DNA from: Runella rosea
GTDB taxonomy: Bacteria; Bacteroidota; Bacteroidia; Cytophagales; Spirosomataceae
Reading direction: 5' to 3'
Length of the DNA stretch: 64,000 nucleotides
NCBI RefSeq assembly: GCF_003325355.1
Contig: NZ_CP030850.1
Coordinates: 124,001-188,000, forward strand
Positions 55,240 through 63,578 of the stretch are shown piece after piece. Both the position numbers and the translations under genes were made by a program. The notes under the pieces were generated by a model. The model was not told the DNA's origin. It did no database searches and saw nothing but the letters and a program-made list of their open reading frames with translations. Position 1 is the stretch's first letter. Each line of letters starts with the position of its first letter.

Positions 55240-56052
55240 ATGCGTTGTTTTTTTGTTTTTATTTTACTGGCAGCAACCGCGTGTACGGCGTGGGCGCAAA
55301 CGGCTGTAAAACGGATTAAAACTCCCGAATCTACTGTTCAAGAAGTAAAGCAGCTGGATGATTTTTTTGACCGATTCAACGCAGCACGTCTTCCAAACGG
55401 TCAAAAAGCCCCCGACTCCCTCAAGACCGCGCGCATTCGATTGGCTTATTTGGAGCAACTAGTAAATTCTGAAGATACCAAATGGCAAAAAGGGCCCGAG
55501 CGTGAAAAACTCATTCGGTTTCTTCAATTGGTTTGTGATGAGCGTAATTCGCTGTTTTTGAATAAGTTTGACGAGCAAATTTTTTGCATTACTTCGTGCA
55601 ATGTAGACTATTTCGGAACCCAGAGCCTCGCCGATTTATTGTTTCGCCGTAAGGTTTCCAACGACCGGCATCAGTGGGTATTGCAGGGAGCATCAGACCC
55701 TTTTATGGAGCAATTGGAGCAGAAAATTGAAGCGCGCGGGATTATCCCCAATGCCCACGAAACCAATTTTCTGAGTTTGTCGAATGATCTGCATGCGGGT
55801 ATTCCGTTACGGAGTTATACCGATTCCACCTTTCGATTTGACGCGCTGAGTGCTTTTATTTTTGCCGTCGATAGTCGCCTTATTAAATTTAATGAATGCG
55901 AACGAGTTACTGTTTTTTTGACGGGAATAAAAGGTTGGGTGATGAAATTAGAGGATTTTACGCGTGAAAAAGGCAATACTGGCTGGCTAATTAGCGACTT
56001 GATGGAAGTAAAAGAGGAGCCGCTTAGTCAATGGTTGTTTCAACATCGGTAA
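55240..56052 (+). CDS. Exported protein of unknown function
   Basis: A 270-residue protein beginning with a signal peptide (MRCFFVFILLAATACTAWAQ) from the ATG at 55240. Another in-frame ATG at 55195 would add 15 residues; the extension lacks features of a signal. The mature part is mostly helical, with conserved-looking Cys pairs (ITSCNVDYFG) and no motif that I recognise. It is the last gene of the envelope run and 145 bp before the zincin gene. Confidence 0.8.
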   Translation: MRCFFVFILLAATACTAWAQTAVKRIKTPESTVQEVKQLDDFFDRFNAARLPNGQKAPDSLKTARIRLAYLEQLVNSEDTKWQKGPEREKLIRFLQLVCDERNSLFLNKFDEQIFCITSCNVDYFGTQSLADLLFRRKVSNDRHQWVLQGASDPFMEQLEQKIEARGIIPNAHETNFLSLSNDLHAGIPLRSYTDSTFRFDALSAFIFAVDSRLIKFNECERVTVFLTGIKGWVMKLEDFTREKGNTGWLISDLMEVKEEPLSQWLFQHR

Positions 56053-56197
56053 TTCTTTACCATTAAGTAAGTTTCAGATTGTATCCTACAACGCTATTCA
56101 AAAAGTAACAAAGCAGATTTAAATTTGACATCATCAGGATGAGACTTCTTGGCATAGACAGCGAAGCAACTAGGGTGGAATAAAAAGGATTTGAACT

Positions 56198-57007
56198 ATG
56201 ATTGAATACACGACTGAACCTGTTGAAATAGATGTTAGGGTAGGTGCAGGATATGGCCACGAAAGAGCCGCGTTGAGAGATTTACTTGTAGGGCCAGACG
56301 GAACAAGCTCATGGGAAAGTGTACGCGTTGGAAGACGTGACTTTCCTGTTCAAAGAATGCCCTATATGCTTCAAGATGGGATAATTACCGTCCATGATGG
56401 CATAAGAATTAACGTATATCGTGGTACTACTCACCATTTTAGACTTTTAGAGGCAACTTTGGAAGAGCTGCCTCCTTCTCATTTAGAATTGTTTATACAA
56501 CGAAAACCTTTGGGAATCATTCTCAATGATTATGCTGGTCTAAACAGTAGTATGCGTTTTACGGGAGGGGTAAATCCCAGTAGAGATTATGCCGACACTG
56601 CCGTTTTGGATGATTCTAGAGGGATTATTATTACGTACGGTGCTTTGTGGAGTTTTCATGATAACGGATTTTCTCCCACCCTTATTCATGAAATTGGGCA
56701 CGTAATGACCCACCATGGAGAAATTAACTATCGACGTTTTGAATCGAGTGTCCGAGATGGGTTGATTCAGGAAAGTATTTCTGGAGGCCACTCTCGTAGC
56801 GGAGGTCGCGACGAAGGTTTGTGCGATGTATACATGTACATGATTTGTTACGGTGCTGTCAATCCAAGTTTGGTCAATTACTGGAGTTCCAAAACCACTG
56901 AATTAGCAGCATCTGCCGAAGCCTTGGAAGGGATTCGAAACACACCAGCATTTAACAGGATGCTAACTGCTGGATGGCGAACTCGATACCAAACAAGACG
57001 ACGATAG
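56198..57007 (+). CDS. Zincin-type metallopeptidase-like protein without signal peptide
   Basis: A 269-residue protein. The zinc-binding motif HEIGH is at 164-168 (LIHEIGHVMTHHGEIN), followed about 45 residues later by GRDEGLCDVYMYMICYG, which could give the third ligand (Glu or Asp). No signal peptide or membrane helix was seen. The N-terminal half includes GRRDFPVQRMPYMLQDGIITVHDGIRINVYRG in part and does not resemble a known peptidase family. The gene is 109 bp before the clpV start and codirectional. A cytoplasmic zincin next to a type VI ATPase is a candidate for a secreted effector; this is inference from position. Family knowledge: many zincins cut peptide bonds. Confidence 0.75.
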   Translation: MIEYTTEPVEIDVRVGAGYGHERAALRDLLVGPDGTSSWESVRVGRRDFPVQRMPYMLQDGIITVHDGIRINVYRGTTHHFRLLEATLEELPPSHLELFIQRKPLGIILNDYAGLNSSMRFTGGVNPSRDYADTAVLDDSRGIIITYGALWSFHDNGFSPTLIHEIGHVMTHHGEINYRRFESSVRDGLIQESISGGHSRSGGRDEGLCDVYMYMICYGAVNPSLVNYWSSKTTELAASAEALEGIRNTPAFNRMLTAGWRTRYQTRRR

Positions 57008-57057
57008 AGTAAAAATCCCTACTCCCTCATTCCCCTTTACCGTTTACTCAATACTTC

Positions 57058-57088
57058 TTGCTATTCATGGTCTCTTTGCCTAAGTTTG
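57058..57088 (+). promoter_or_regulatory. Bacteroidota promoter for clpV
   Basis: TTG (57058-57060), 20-bp spacer, TAAGTTTG (57081-57088) match the Bacteroidota consensus well. The predicted start of transcription (about 57095) lies before ATG 57116 and supports that start codon over an in-frame TTG at 57086. Confidence 0.7.
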
Positions 57089-57115
57089 GTTATAGCATCC
57101 CCCAATCCTTACTCT

Positions 57116-59623
57116 ATGCTCTCGACATTAACTTTCAGTAATGACCTCAAACAAGCCGTTCAGATTGCCCAGTCGGTAGCCAAAGAAAATCAGCACGCTA
57201 CTTTTTCGCCGGGGCATTTATTGAAAGGATTGTTGCACAATGATGTAGGTTTGTCCAGCGTCTTAGCCATCTGGGACGTAGATATTCATTATCTGCGCGA
57301 TTGGGCCGATATTCGAATCGAAAAATATCCTAAGTCGGCGCGGCTGGGTGATTCTATCCGTGGAGATGCGCAAGTGCAAGCAGTGTTTGAAGTTTCGGAT
57401 GTAATCCGGATGAAATTGGGAGAGGAGGAGGTGACGCCTTTGGCTGTTTTGGCCGCGATTGCGCGGCCCGGAGTGGGTTTTCAAAAAGACCAACTGAAAT
57501 CCTTTCCGCTCACCGAAACCGAGATTCTGGGAAAAGTCATGGCTTCGGCGGGGGTTCAAAGTGCTGTAAACCCACAAAACGGCTCATCACCTGCCAAAGG
57601 CACCCCCACCTCGGTGGGAGGCAACGCCTCCGCGCAGGCATTGTTGAAATACTGCTTCGACAAAACGGCCATTGCCCGCGAAGGCAAACTCGACCCCATC
57701 ATTGGTCGCGACAAAGAAACCCGCATGATGGTCGAAATCCTAGGCCGACGTACAAAGCCTAACGTTATCATCGTGGGCGAGCCGGGCGTGGGCAAAACCG
57801 CCTTGGTCGAAGGGTTAGCCCAGTTGATTGTGGCGGAGCAGGTGCCGGGGCATCTGCAAAAAGCTTCCCTCTTTCAGCTCGATATGGGCGCGCTCATTGC
57901 GGGCGCTTCTTACAAAGGGGAAATCGAAGACCGTCTCAAAAATATCATTGCTGAAGTCAAACAGCACGAACGGGCCTTACTTTTTATTGACGAAATTCAC
58001 GTGCTAATGGATCCCCAAAGCGGAGCCATGGGACTGGTCAATTTGCTCAAACCCGAACTGGCGCGCGGGGAACTGACCGTCATTGGCGCCACAACGCTCG
58101 ACGAGTTTCGCAAATTCATGGAGCCTGACGAAGCCTTTAGCCGTCGCTTCGAACTCGTCAAAGTCGAAGAACCCGACGAAATCACCGCAGGCCGCATGGT
58201 GGGCAAAGTAGTTTCGCTTTTTGAAGACCATCACCAAATCAAAGTGGGTGAGGGAACCATCAACGAAACCGTTCGGCTGGCGCGGCGCTACATCAAAGAC
58301 CGCCGCCTGCCCGATGCCGCCATTGACCTCATCGACCGCACGATGGCGGCCATGAAACTCATGTCCGAAACCACGCAGCGCGAGATTGACTTTTTACGCA
58401 CCGAGCTTTCCAGTCTGCGCGAGTCGCATGGGAGCGGCGACCCGCTTTTATACACCCAAGAGCTGCGCTGGTTTGAACGCCAGTTGCAGCACCGACTCAG
58501 TCCGATTTTGTTGGGACAGTTGGAAGAAGAAACGGAACTTGCCCAAATGGAATTGCCAGAAGCCGTGGCGGATTACCTGACGGAGCTGCTGATAAAACTA
58601 GAAACTTTGGGTGGTCAGAAAAAAGAGACCGTGGAAAAACACGATGTGGCGGCCGTAGTGGCGCACAAAACGGGGATTCCGCTGGGGAAACTGCAATCGA
58701 AAGAGCGGGAAAAACTGCTGCAATTGGACGAACACCTCAAAAAACGGGTGGTGGGACAAGACCACGCTATCAAAGTGATTTCGGATGCCATTCTGGAAAA
58801 CCGCTCGGGGTTGAGTCGTCCGGGACAGCCCATTGGTTCATTTTTCTTTTCGGGCCCCACGGGGACGGGCAAAACAGAGTTGGCCAAAACGATGGCCGAT
58901 TTTCTGTTCAACGACGAAAAAGCCCTGATTCGTTTCGATATGTCGGAGTTTAAGGAAGAACATTCGGCCGCGGTGTTATACGGTGCGCCTCCGGGCTACG
59001 TGGGCTACGAAGAGGGAGGATTGTTGGTGACCAAAATCAAACAACAGCCTTTTGCGATAGTGTTGTTTGACGAAATCGAAAAAGCGCACCCGTCGGTTTT
59101 TGACCTGTTTTTACAGATTCTGGACGAAGGTACGCTACACGACCGCTTGGGTCGGGAGGGGGATTTCAGTAATGCCATCATACTGTTTACGTCTAACATT
59201 GGTGCAGATTGGATAGTGGAGCAGTTTGGGAAGGGCAAAATTCCTGCCTCCAACGATGTGTTGGATTTGATGACCAAGCACTTCCGCCCCGAGTTTTTGG
59301 GCCGCTTAACCGAAATTATTCCGTTTAGTCCGATTACAGAGAATGCAGTAATCAACATCTTTAATATCCAGCTCAAGCCGTTGGTGGCGTTGCTGGAAAA
59401 ACAGGGGATAACGCTGAAGATTGAAGACGAAGCGCGCAAGGCGTTGGCGTTGGAGGGCTTTACTCCCAAATACGGGGCAAGGCCGATTCGGGGGGTGATT
59501 CGTAACCGCATTCGTCGACCGCTGTCGCGGATGATTGTTTCGGGAGAACTCAGCAAGGGAAGCTCAGTAACGCTGAAATTGAACGAAAATGGCGAGTTTG
59601 AGTGGGTGAAAGAAGCTGAATAA
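57116..59623 (+). CDS. clpV: Type VI secretion ATPase ClpV (TssH)
   Basis: An 835-residue AAA+ protein of the ClpB/ClpV class. The N-terminal Clp_N repeat (about 1-150, FSNDLKQAVQIAQSVAKENQHATFSPGHLLKGLL in part) precedes two AAA+ modules. Module 1 has Walker A GEPGVGKT (about 221-228) and Walker B FIDEIHVLM; a short M region follows; module 2 has Walker A GPTGTGKTEL (about 580) and Walker B FDEIEKAHP, with the C-terminal D2-small segment GARPIRGVIRNRI. The middle domain is shorter than in ClpB. ClpV disassembles the contracted sheath of type VI systems. The sheath genes tssB/tssC lie 2.1 kb downstream, which argues for ClpV rather than a housekeeping ClpB; no VipA-binding N-helix comparison was possible. 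Confidence 0.9.
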   Translation: MLSTLTFSNDLKQAVQIAQSVAKENQHATFSPGHLLKGLLHNDVGLSSVLAIWDVDIHYLRDWADIRIEKYPKSARLGDSIRGDAQVQAVFEVSDVIRMKLGEEEVTPLAVLAAIARPGVGFQKDQLKSFPLTETEILGKVMASAGVQSAVNPQNGSSPAKGTPTSVGGNASAQALLKYCFDKTAIAREGKLDPIIGRDKETRMMVEILGRRTKPNVIIVGEPGVGKTALVEGLAQLIVAEQVPGHLQKASLFQLDMGALIAGASYKGEIEDRLKNIIAEVKQHERALLFIDEIHVLMDPQSGAMGLVNLLKPELARGELTVIGATTLDEFRKFMEPDEAFSRRFELVKVEEPDEITAGRMVGKVVSLFEDHHQIKVGEGTINETVRLARRYIKDRRLPDAAIDLIDRTMAAMKLMSETTQREIDFLRTELSSLRESHGSGDPLLYTQELRWFERQLQHRLSPILLGQLEEETELAQMELPEAVADYLTELLIKLETLGGQKKETVEKHDVAAVVAHKTGIPLGKLQSKEREKLLQLDEHLKKRVVGQDHAIKVISDAILENRSGLSRPGQPIGSFFFSGPTGTGKTELAKTMADFLFNDEKALIRFDMSEFKEEHSAAVLYGAPPGYVGYEEGGLLVTKIKQQPFAIVLFDEIEKAHPSVFDLFLQILDEGTLHDRLGREGDFSNAIILFTSNIGADWIVEQFGKGKIPASNDVLDLMTKHFRPEFLGRLTEIIPFSPITENAVINIFNIQLKPLVALLEKQGITLKIEDEARKALALEGFTPKYGARPIRGVIRNRIRRPLSRMIVSGELSKGSSVTLKLNENGEFEWVKEAE

Positions 59624-59649
59624 AGGCAGGAAACCAATTTTAATAGCCC

Positions 59650-60402
59650 ATGGACGAAGAAGAAAGAGCGCTGATTGTGAGCGAAATTAAAACGATGATG
59701 CGCACGAGCCCGATTAATATTGACCTCGACCGGTTTGATATTAAAGTGAAACCCAATTCAGAGTATAAAAAAGGTACGCACATCGGTTTTAAGTTCCAGT
59801 GCAAGAATCCCGATGGGCTTACCAATGCCTTATTGGGAAGTCAGGAGTTTAATTTAGACAGTACCAGTACGGTTTTAGGTTGGTTTATGCAGCTCGCTAC
59901 GCACGGCGTGGGTTTTCGACAAATAGGAAGGGCAAGGTCGATACACATTGAGATTGACGAGCAGGATTGTGATATACACATTGATACCCACGGGATTGTC
60001 GCGGGGCTGGGAGTGTACTATTTCAAAGGAATGGAAGGCCACTTGAATTGGGATTTGATACCGAGTTACTTCCCGACGCTGCACCTTGGACGGAATTCCT
60101 TTCTGGGTCTGTACGTGGGTCTTACGGATTCATTGGACGAAGAAAGTGTTTTGGAGGGTTTAGCAACGCACGGTCCAGTGCTACCAAAACTCAGTAAAGC
60201 TACCTTGGATTTGCTTTCCCGGGCAGAAGTAGGTGTACAGCTTTACATCGGCGAAGCTACCGGACTTCGGGCAACAGTATCTGGGCTAGGAGATGAGGCT
60301 AAAATATGGGGCTCGTTTGAAACAAGGATCGGACGGGATGCAAACCTTAGGTTATCAGCCACTTCAAATGAAGCGAAATTAACCCTCGGAGGTTCGTGGT
60401 GA
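59650..60402 (+). CDS. Unknown protein beside clpV
   Basis: A 250-residue protein not recognised in any family. It starts 26 bp after clpV, so the two are probably co-transcribed. The N-terminus is acidic and helical (MDEEERALIVSEIKTMM). The centre is beta-rich (DCDIHIDTHGIVAGLGVYYFKGMEG in part), and the last 60 residues look like repeated beta hairpins (GLRATVSGLGDEAKIWGSFETRIGRDANLRLSATSNEAKLTL in part). No signal peptide or membrane segment. It may be an accessory factor of the secretion system, or an adaptor or immunity protein for one of the neighbouring enzymes. No function is assigned. Confidence 0.75.
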   Translation: MDEEERALIVSEIKTMMRTSPINIDLDRFDIKVKPNSEYKKGTHIGFKFQCKNPDGLTNALLGSQEFNLDSTSTVLGWFMQLATHGVGFRQIGRARSIHIEIDEQDCDIHIDTHGIVAGLGVYYFKGMEGHLNWDLIPSYFPTLHLGRNSFLGLYVGLTDSLDEESVLEGLATHGPVLPKLSKATLDLLSRAEVGVQLYIGEATGLRATVSGLGDEAKIWGSFETRIGRDANLRLSATSNEAKLTLGGSW

Positions 60403-60504
60403 AGGACCTTGCGGACTTAGAAAAGCAACTTTTCGCTGAATTATAAAATATTATACAGCAAAGAAAATGAAGTTTGAGACCATTCATTAATCACGATTAA
60501 TACC

Positions 60505-60990
60505 ATGGCTTATACTGTTCCAAATATGAAACTAATACCGCAGGACAAAGGAATGTCGTGTTGGTATGCCAGTGCTCAAATGCTGATTAACTGGCGGAGA
60601 GAAATGTACCAAATGTCGGAAATGGGGATTCTTGACCCGAGCGAAGATACTGGAAGTCAATCTATTTACGCATTAGATAGTGGGATTCAGAATCCGCAGA
60701 TTGTTGCGATGGCTAGGCGACTGGGCTTGGTGGCCGTTCCGCCATTGTCGCCCACTGAAGACGCGATAGAAAACTGGTTGTTTCAATACGGGCCATTATG
60801 GGTCAATGGTATAAGCCATATTGTGGTCATTGCGGGGATTAAAGCGGGAAACGTATTAATCTATGACCCTTCTCCGGTCAATAAAGGTAGCATTGGCTGG
60901 CGAAGCTTGGATACATGGTATGTTGGCAATGCGGTGGATTCCAGAGATACAGCCAATAGCGTTCAAACCGTGTTTTTGCATTGTCCGTAA
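60505..60990 (+). CDS. Papain-like cysteine peptidase (C39/AvrRpt2-type), candidate effector
   Basis: A 161-residue protein. The papain-like triad is visible: Cys19 in KGMSCWYASAQMLINW, His105 in WVNGISHIVVIAGI and Asp121 in NVLIYDPSPVN. The fold pattern (Q-x-K-G-M-S-C-W, with Gln13 for the oxyanion hole) matches papain-like peptidases of the AvrRpt2/C39-like kind. There is no signal peptide. It lies 102 bp after the unknown gene and before the sheath genes. Such small papain-like enzymes appear as type VI effectors or toxin domains; they cut proteins or peptidoglycan peptides. A direct immunity partner is not obvious. Confidence 0.8.
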   Translation: MAYTVPNMKLIPQDKGMSCWYASAQMLINWRREMYQMSEMGILDPSEDTGSQSIYALDSGIQNPQIVAMARRLGLVAVPPLSPTEDAIENWLFQYGPLWVNGISHIVVIAGIKAGNVLIYDPSPVNKGSIGWRSLDTWYVGNAVDSRDTANSVQTVFLHCP

Positions 60991-61057
60991 AAAGAGCGTT
61001 AGTCAAATATGCTTAACTACTCGGCAACGCGTAGGAATACGCAGTTTTTAAAACAGG

Positions 61058-61100
61058 TGTTTTCACTATAAAACCCTTGAAAGTGAATCGGTAACTTTGT
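61058..61100 (+). promoter_or_regulatory. Conserved promoter-like motif, copy 1 (before the NlpC/CHAP-like gene)
   Basis: Contains TTTTCAC, ATAAAACCCTTGA and, 12 bp after TTG, TAACTTTG (-7 consensus TAnnTTTG), 48 bp before the ATG at 61143. Nearly the same arrangement recurs at 61624-61666 before tssB, with the same 12-bp spacer, so the pair is a shared regulatory element. Confidence 0.65.
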
Positions 61101-61142
61101 TCAGTATTAAAATAAATAAAAAAAACGCTAAACGACACAGTC

Positions 61143-61583
61143 ATGCCGGTCAATCAAACAATCGTTGCTTGGATAACAACTCGGGTGGGAACACAAATTG
61201 GGAACGGGGAATGTTGGACTATGGTCGAAACAACATTGCGGGAGTCGGGAGCGCGTACTTCCAACAGTATCATGGGAGCAAGCGGCGTCACTGCCACTGC
61301 CGATTACGTGTGGGGAACGCCTACGACTCTAGCCAATCTGGCCCCAGGAGATATTATTCAGATGCGAAACTATCGCTATTCGGAATCTGATGGGGCTTAT
61401 CAAACGCGTCCCCATCATTCGGCGATTGTGGAGGCAGTTTGGGCCGACGGCGTTATTGATGTGTTTGAGTGCAATGTCAATGGGTCGCGTCGGGTTCAAC
61501 AAAATACCCTGTATTTTCAGAGCGGCGACGGAATCTCGGTCAGTGGCAGATGGTGGTTTTATCGCCCCATACCAAGAACGTAG
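61143..61583 (+). CDS. NlpC/CHAP-like amidase or peptidase, candidate effector
   Basis: A 146-residue protein. Catalytic-type Cys24 in NGECWTMVETTL and His91-His92 in RPHHSAIVEAV, with ALAPGDIIQMRN between them, match the CHAP/NlpC-P60 pattern of cell-wall amidases. A third residue (Asn or Asp) may lie in IDVFECNVNGSRRV. It also resembles BPSL0067-like proteins. No signal peptide or lipobox. It lies immediately upstream of tssB and under a promoter like that of tssB, so it is probably expressed with the sheath. A role as type VI wall-attacking effector is inference; no immunity gene is seen next to it. Confidence 0.8.
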   Translation: MPVNQTIVAWITTRVGTQIGNGECWTMVETTLRESGARTSNSIMGASGVTATADYVWGTPTTLANLAPGDIIQMRNYRYSESDGAYQTRPHHSAIVEAVWADGVIDVFECNVNGSRRVQQNTLYFQSGDGISVSGRWWFYRPIPRT

Positions 61584-61623
61584 AAACGGCGTATTACGTA
61601 GAACTACCCGATTTTAAAATCAC

Positions 61624-61666
61624 GTAGTTTCACGATAAAATCCTTGAGAATCAGCATTTACCTTTG
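61624..61666 (+). promoter_or_regulatory. Conserved promoter-like motif, copy 2 (before tssB)
   Basis: Contains TTTCAC, ATAAAATCCTTGA and, 12 bp after TTG, TACCTTTG (TAnnTTTG), 39 bp before the tssB ATG at 61706. Highly similar to the copy at 61058-61100, which fits co-regulation of the effector-like gene and the sheath genes. Confidence 0.65.
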
Positions 61667-61705
61667 TAACGTTACTAAAGCATAACCTACTAATAAACCT
61701 TAACC

Positions 61706-62161
61706 ATGGCAATCGAAAAACCCCAGTTGGGCGGCGTCGTAATCGACGAAGGCACCAGCGAAGCAATCAAGCTGCTCCACGACAACAAAACGGCCATTAT
61801 CAGTAAATTTACGGCTGATTCTATGAGCCAAGCTCCCGTAGAAGGTATCCAAAAATTGCAAGATGCGTTTGATCATTTCCAGCCTCAGGTGGACGTAAGT
61901 CATACAACTGAGGAGGGGGCCGAAGTGAATGAAACCCTTAGTTTTACGAGTGTTAGCGCCTTTACGGTAAAAGGAATGATTGAGCAAAGCGGCTTTTTGC
62001 AAGAACTGAAGGGCAAGGAAGACGACTACCAAACGCTCATCAAACGCCTAATGACCAACAAGGTGTTTCAGAAATTGTTGGCTGACCCAGCAGGCAAAGC
62101 CGCATTTTTAGAAGCCCTCACCGCCATGATTGCCGAATTAGACGCAATTGACGAGGAATAA
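61706..62161 (+). CDS. tssB: Type VI secretion sheath subunit TssB (VipA-like)
   Basis: A 151-residue acidic protein, the right size for the small sheath subunit. The C-terminal part (about 75-150: NETLSFTSVSAFTVKGMIEQSGFLQELKGKEDDYQTLIKRLM in part) has the TssB pattern of a strand followed by long helices that pack on TssC. The following gene is the large sheath subunit, and clpV lies 2.1 kb upstream. Sequence divergence from the classical T6SS-i TssB suggests the Bacteroidota T6SS-iii branch; that subtype call is inference. TssB and TssC form the contractile tube around Hcp. Confidence 0.82.
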   Translation: MAIEKPQLGGVVIDEGTSEAIKLLHDNKTAIISKFTADSMSQAPVEGIQKLQDAFDHFQPQVDVSHTTEEGAEVNETLSFTSVSAFTVKGMIEQSGFLQELKGKEDDYQTLIKRLMTNKVFQKLLADPAGKAAFLEALTAMIAELDAIDEE

Positions 62162-62209
62162 AACGACATCCCCTAACAGAATGACGAACTTTTGCAACTG
62201 AAACCCGCT

Positions 62210-63568
62210 ATGGCACAAGAAGAACAACTACCTCAATCAAAAGAACTTTTCAAAGAGAAGGCCGCGCCCCGTCCGTTGACTCAAATAGTCCCTCAATTGT
62301 CAAAATATGGCGGTTTTGAGTTTATTAAAACCATCGTGGACGGTACTGAAAATATGGATCCGACCAAAAAGGCGCGTAAAGCGATGTTTTTGGAGGAAGA
62401 AGACAACAAAGCCGATCGCAAAAAACTCAAAAAACGCCTTCAGGCCGTGGCTGATTTGCTCTCAGCGCACGATAATGTGGCGGATATGATAGCTGATGCC
62501 GAACAAAAAGCCGCCTCGGCCAGCGAAACGCTTAAATCTAACTTACTCAATTGCCTGAGTCAGACGGAGGAACTGGAGCGCTCTTATCGTTCGTTGGCGT
62601 TGTTTTTTGAAAATACCGCCGAAGAAAAAGTGAAAAATCTGGTGCTTTTTGATGCTGGTAACGACATGACGACCGATGTGGACGGTTTTAGTAATCCAAC
62701 AGGAATTTTTGAGCAACTAGCCAAAGAACTCCGCGACAACTATGACCGCTTCGATTTAACAAATAATTATTCCTTGGTAGTGATACCGGGCTGGTTGAAG
62801 AAAAATATCATCGTGGACAAATGGGCCGAACTTGCTCACCAAAACAAAACGATGATGATTACTGATTATCGCCACCTAGACAGTGCTGAAGACGTGGAAG
62901 CGGCCTTCGACAAAGATAAACTGACGGGCTCAGATGCGTACAAATCCCACGTAATGATGCCTTGCAACTGGGTGGTGGGCCGTGAAGCCAACACCGATAT
63001 AGGGGAAGAAGATCACCTCTTTGTTCCTCCTTCAATGGCCTTGGCTGGCTTGCTTTGGGGTGGAAATATTGCCCAACCATCGGCGGGATTGGCCAACGGT
63101 AAACTCAAAATGGCCAGTGGAACGCGCTTCACGATGCGCAAAAACGAAGTGGCGCAATTGGAAAACCGAGGCCTGATTCCGTTGATTTATGAGTGGGGCC
63201 GTGTAGTGCCGCAGTCGGCCAAAACCCTCTTTGACGGCGACAACGTCGGTTTGCAAACGTACAGTGTGGTACGTGTGTTTGACTGGATTGGCAAAATCAT
63301 GCAGGATTTTCTGAACCGTCGCACGTTTGAGAATATCGACAACAAGATGTTGGAAGACATCAAAAAGCAGATTTCAAAGTTCTTGGCCGAAATTCGCGGG
63401 CCAGGAAAGATCATCGAAGACTACCGCAATCTGGAAGTAAAGCGCCATCCGCAGAAGCCTACGCACGTGATTGTGAACATGGATTTGAAGCCCTTCTTCC
63501 CTGCCAAAGTATTTGCTATCAACATGACAGGTACCAAAGGTGATTGGGATTCGGAATTGAAACCGTAA
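62210..63568 (+). CDS. tssC: Type VI secretion sheath subunit TssC (VipB-like, DUF5458)
   Basis: A 452-residue protein (ATG at 62210; an upstream in-frame TTG at 62192 is less likely). It fits the Bacteroidota large sheath subunit: N-terminal helical part with KARKAMFLEEEDNKADRKKL, the central core ENLVLFD-type NLVLFDAGNDMT and VVIPGWLKKNIIVDKWAELAHQ, MMPCNWVVGREANTD, MALAGLLWGGNIAQPSAGLANGK and EVAQLENRGLIPLIYEWGRVVPQSAKTLFDG, and the end RHPQKPTHVIVNMDLKPFFPAKVF. DUF5458 marks the T6SS-iii TssC. It follows tssB by 48 bp, so the two are co-transcribed. Confidence 0.9.
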   Translation: MAQEEQLPQSKELFKEKAAPRPLTQIVPQLSKYGGFEFIKTIVDGTENMDPTKKARKAMFLEEEDNKADRKKLKKRLQAVADLLSAHDNVADMIADAEQKAASASETLKSNLLNCLSQTEELERSYRSLALFFENTAEEKVKNLVLFDAGNDMTTDVDGFSNPTGIFEQLAKELRDNYDRFDLTNNYSLVVIPGWLKKNIIVDKWAELAHQNKTMMITDYRHLDSAEDVEAAFDKDKLTGSDAYKSHVMMPCNWVVGREANTDIGEEDHLFVPPSMALAGLLWGGNIAQPSAGLANGKLKMASGTRFTMRKNEVAQLENRGLIPLIYEWGRVVPQSAKTLFDGDNVGLQTYSVVRVFDWIGKIMQDFLNRRTFENIDNKMLEDIKKQISKFLAEIRGPGKIIEDYRNLEVKRHPQKPTHVIVNMDLKPFFPAKVFAINMTGTKGDWDSELKP

Positions 63569-63578
63569 AACTTCAGAA

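Noticed and set aside
57116-59623. Housekeeping ClpB disaggregase
   Set aside because: The middle region between AAA modules is short, and sheath genes lie downstream; ClpV is the better fit, although an N-terminal comparison could not be run.
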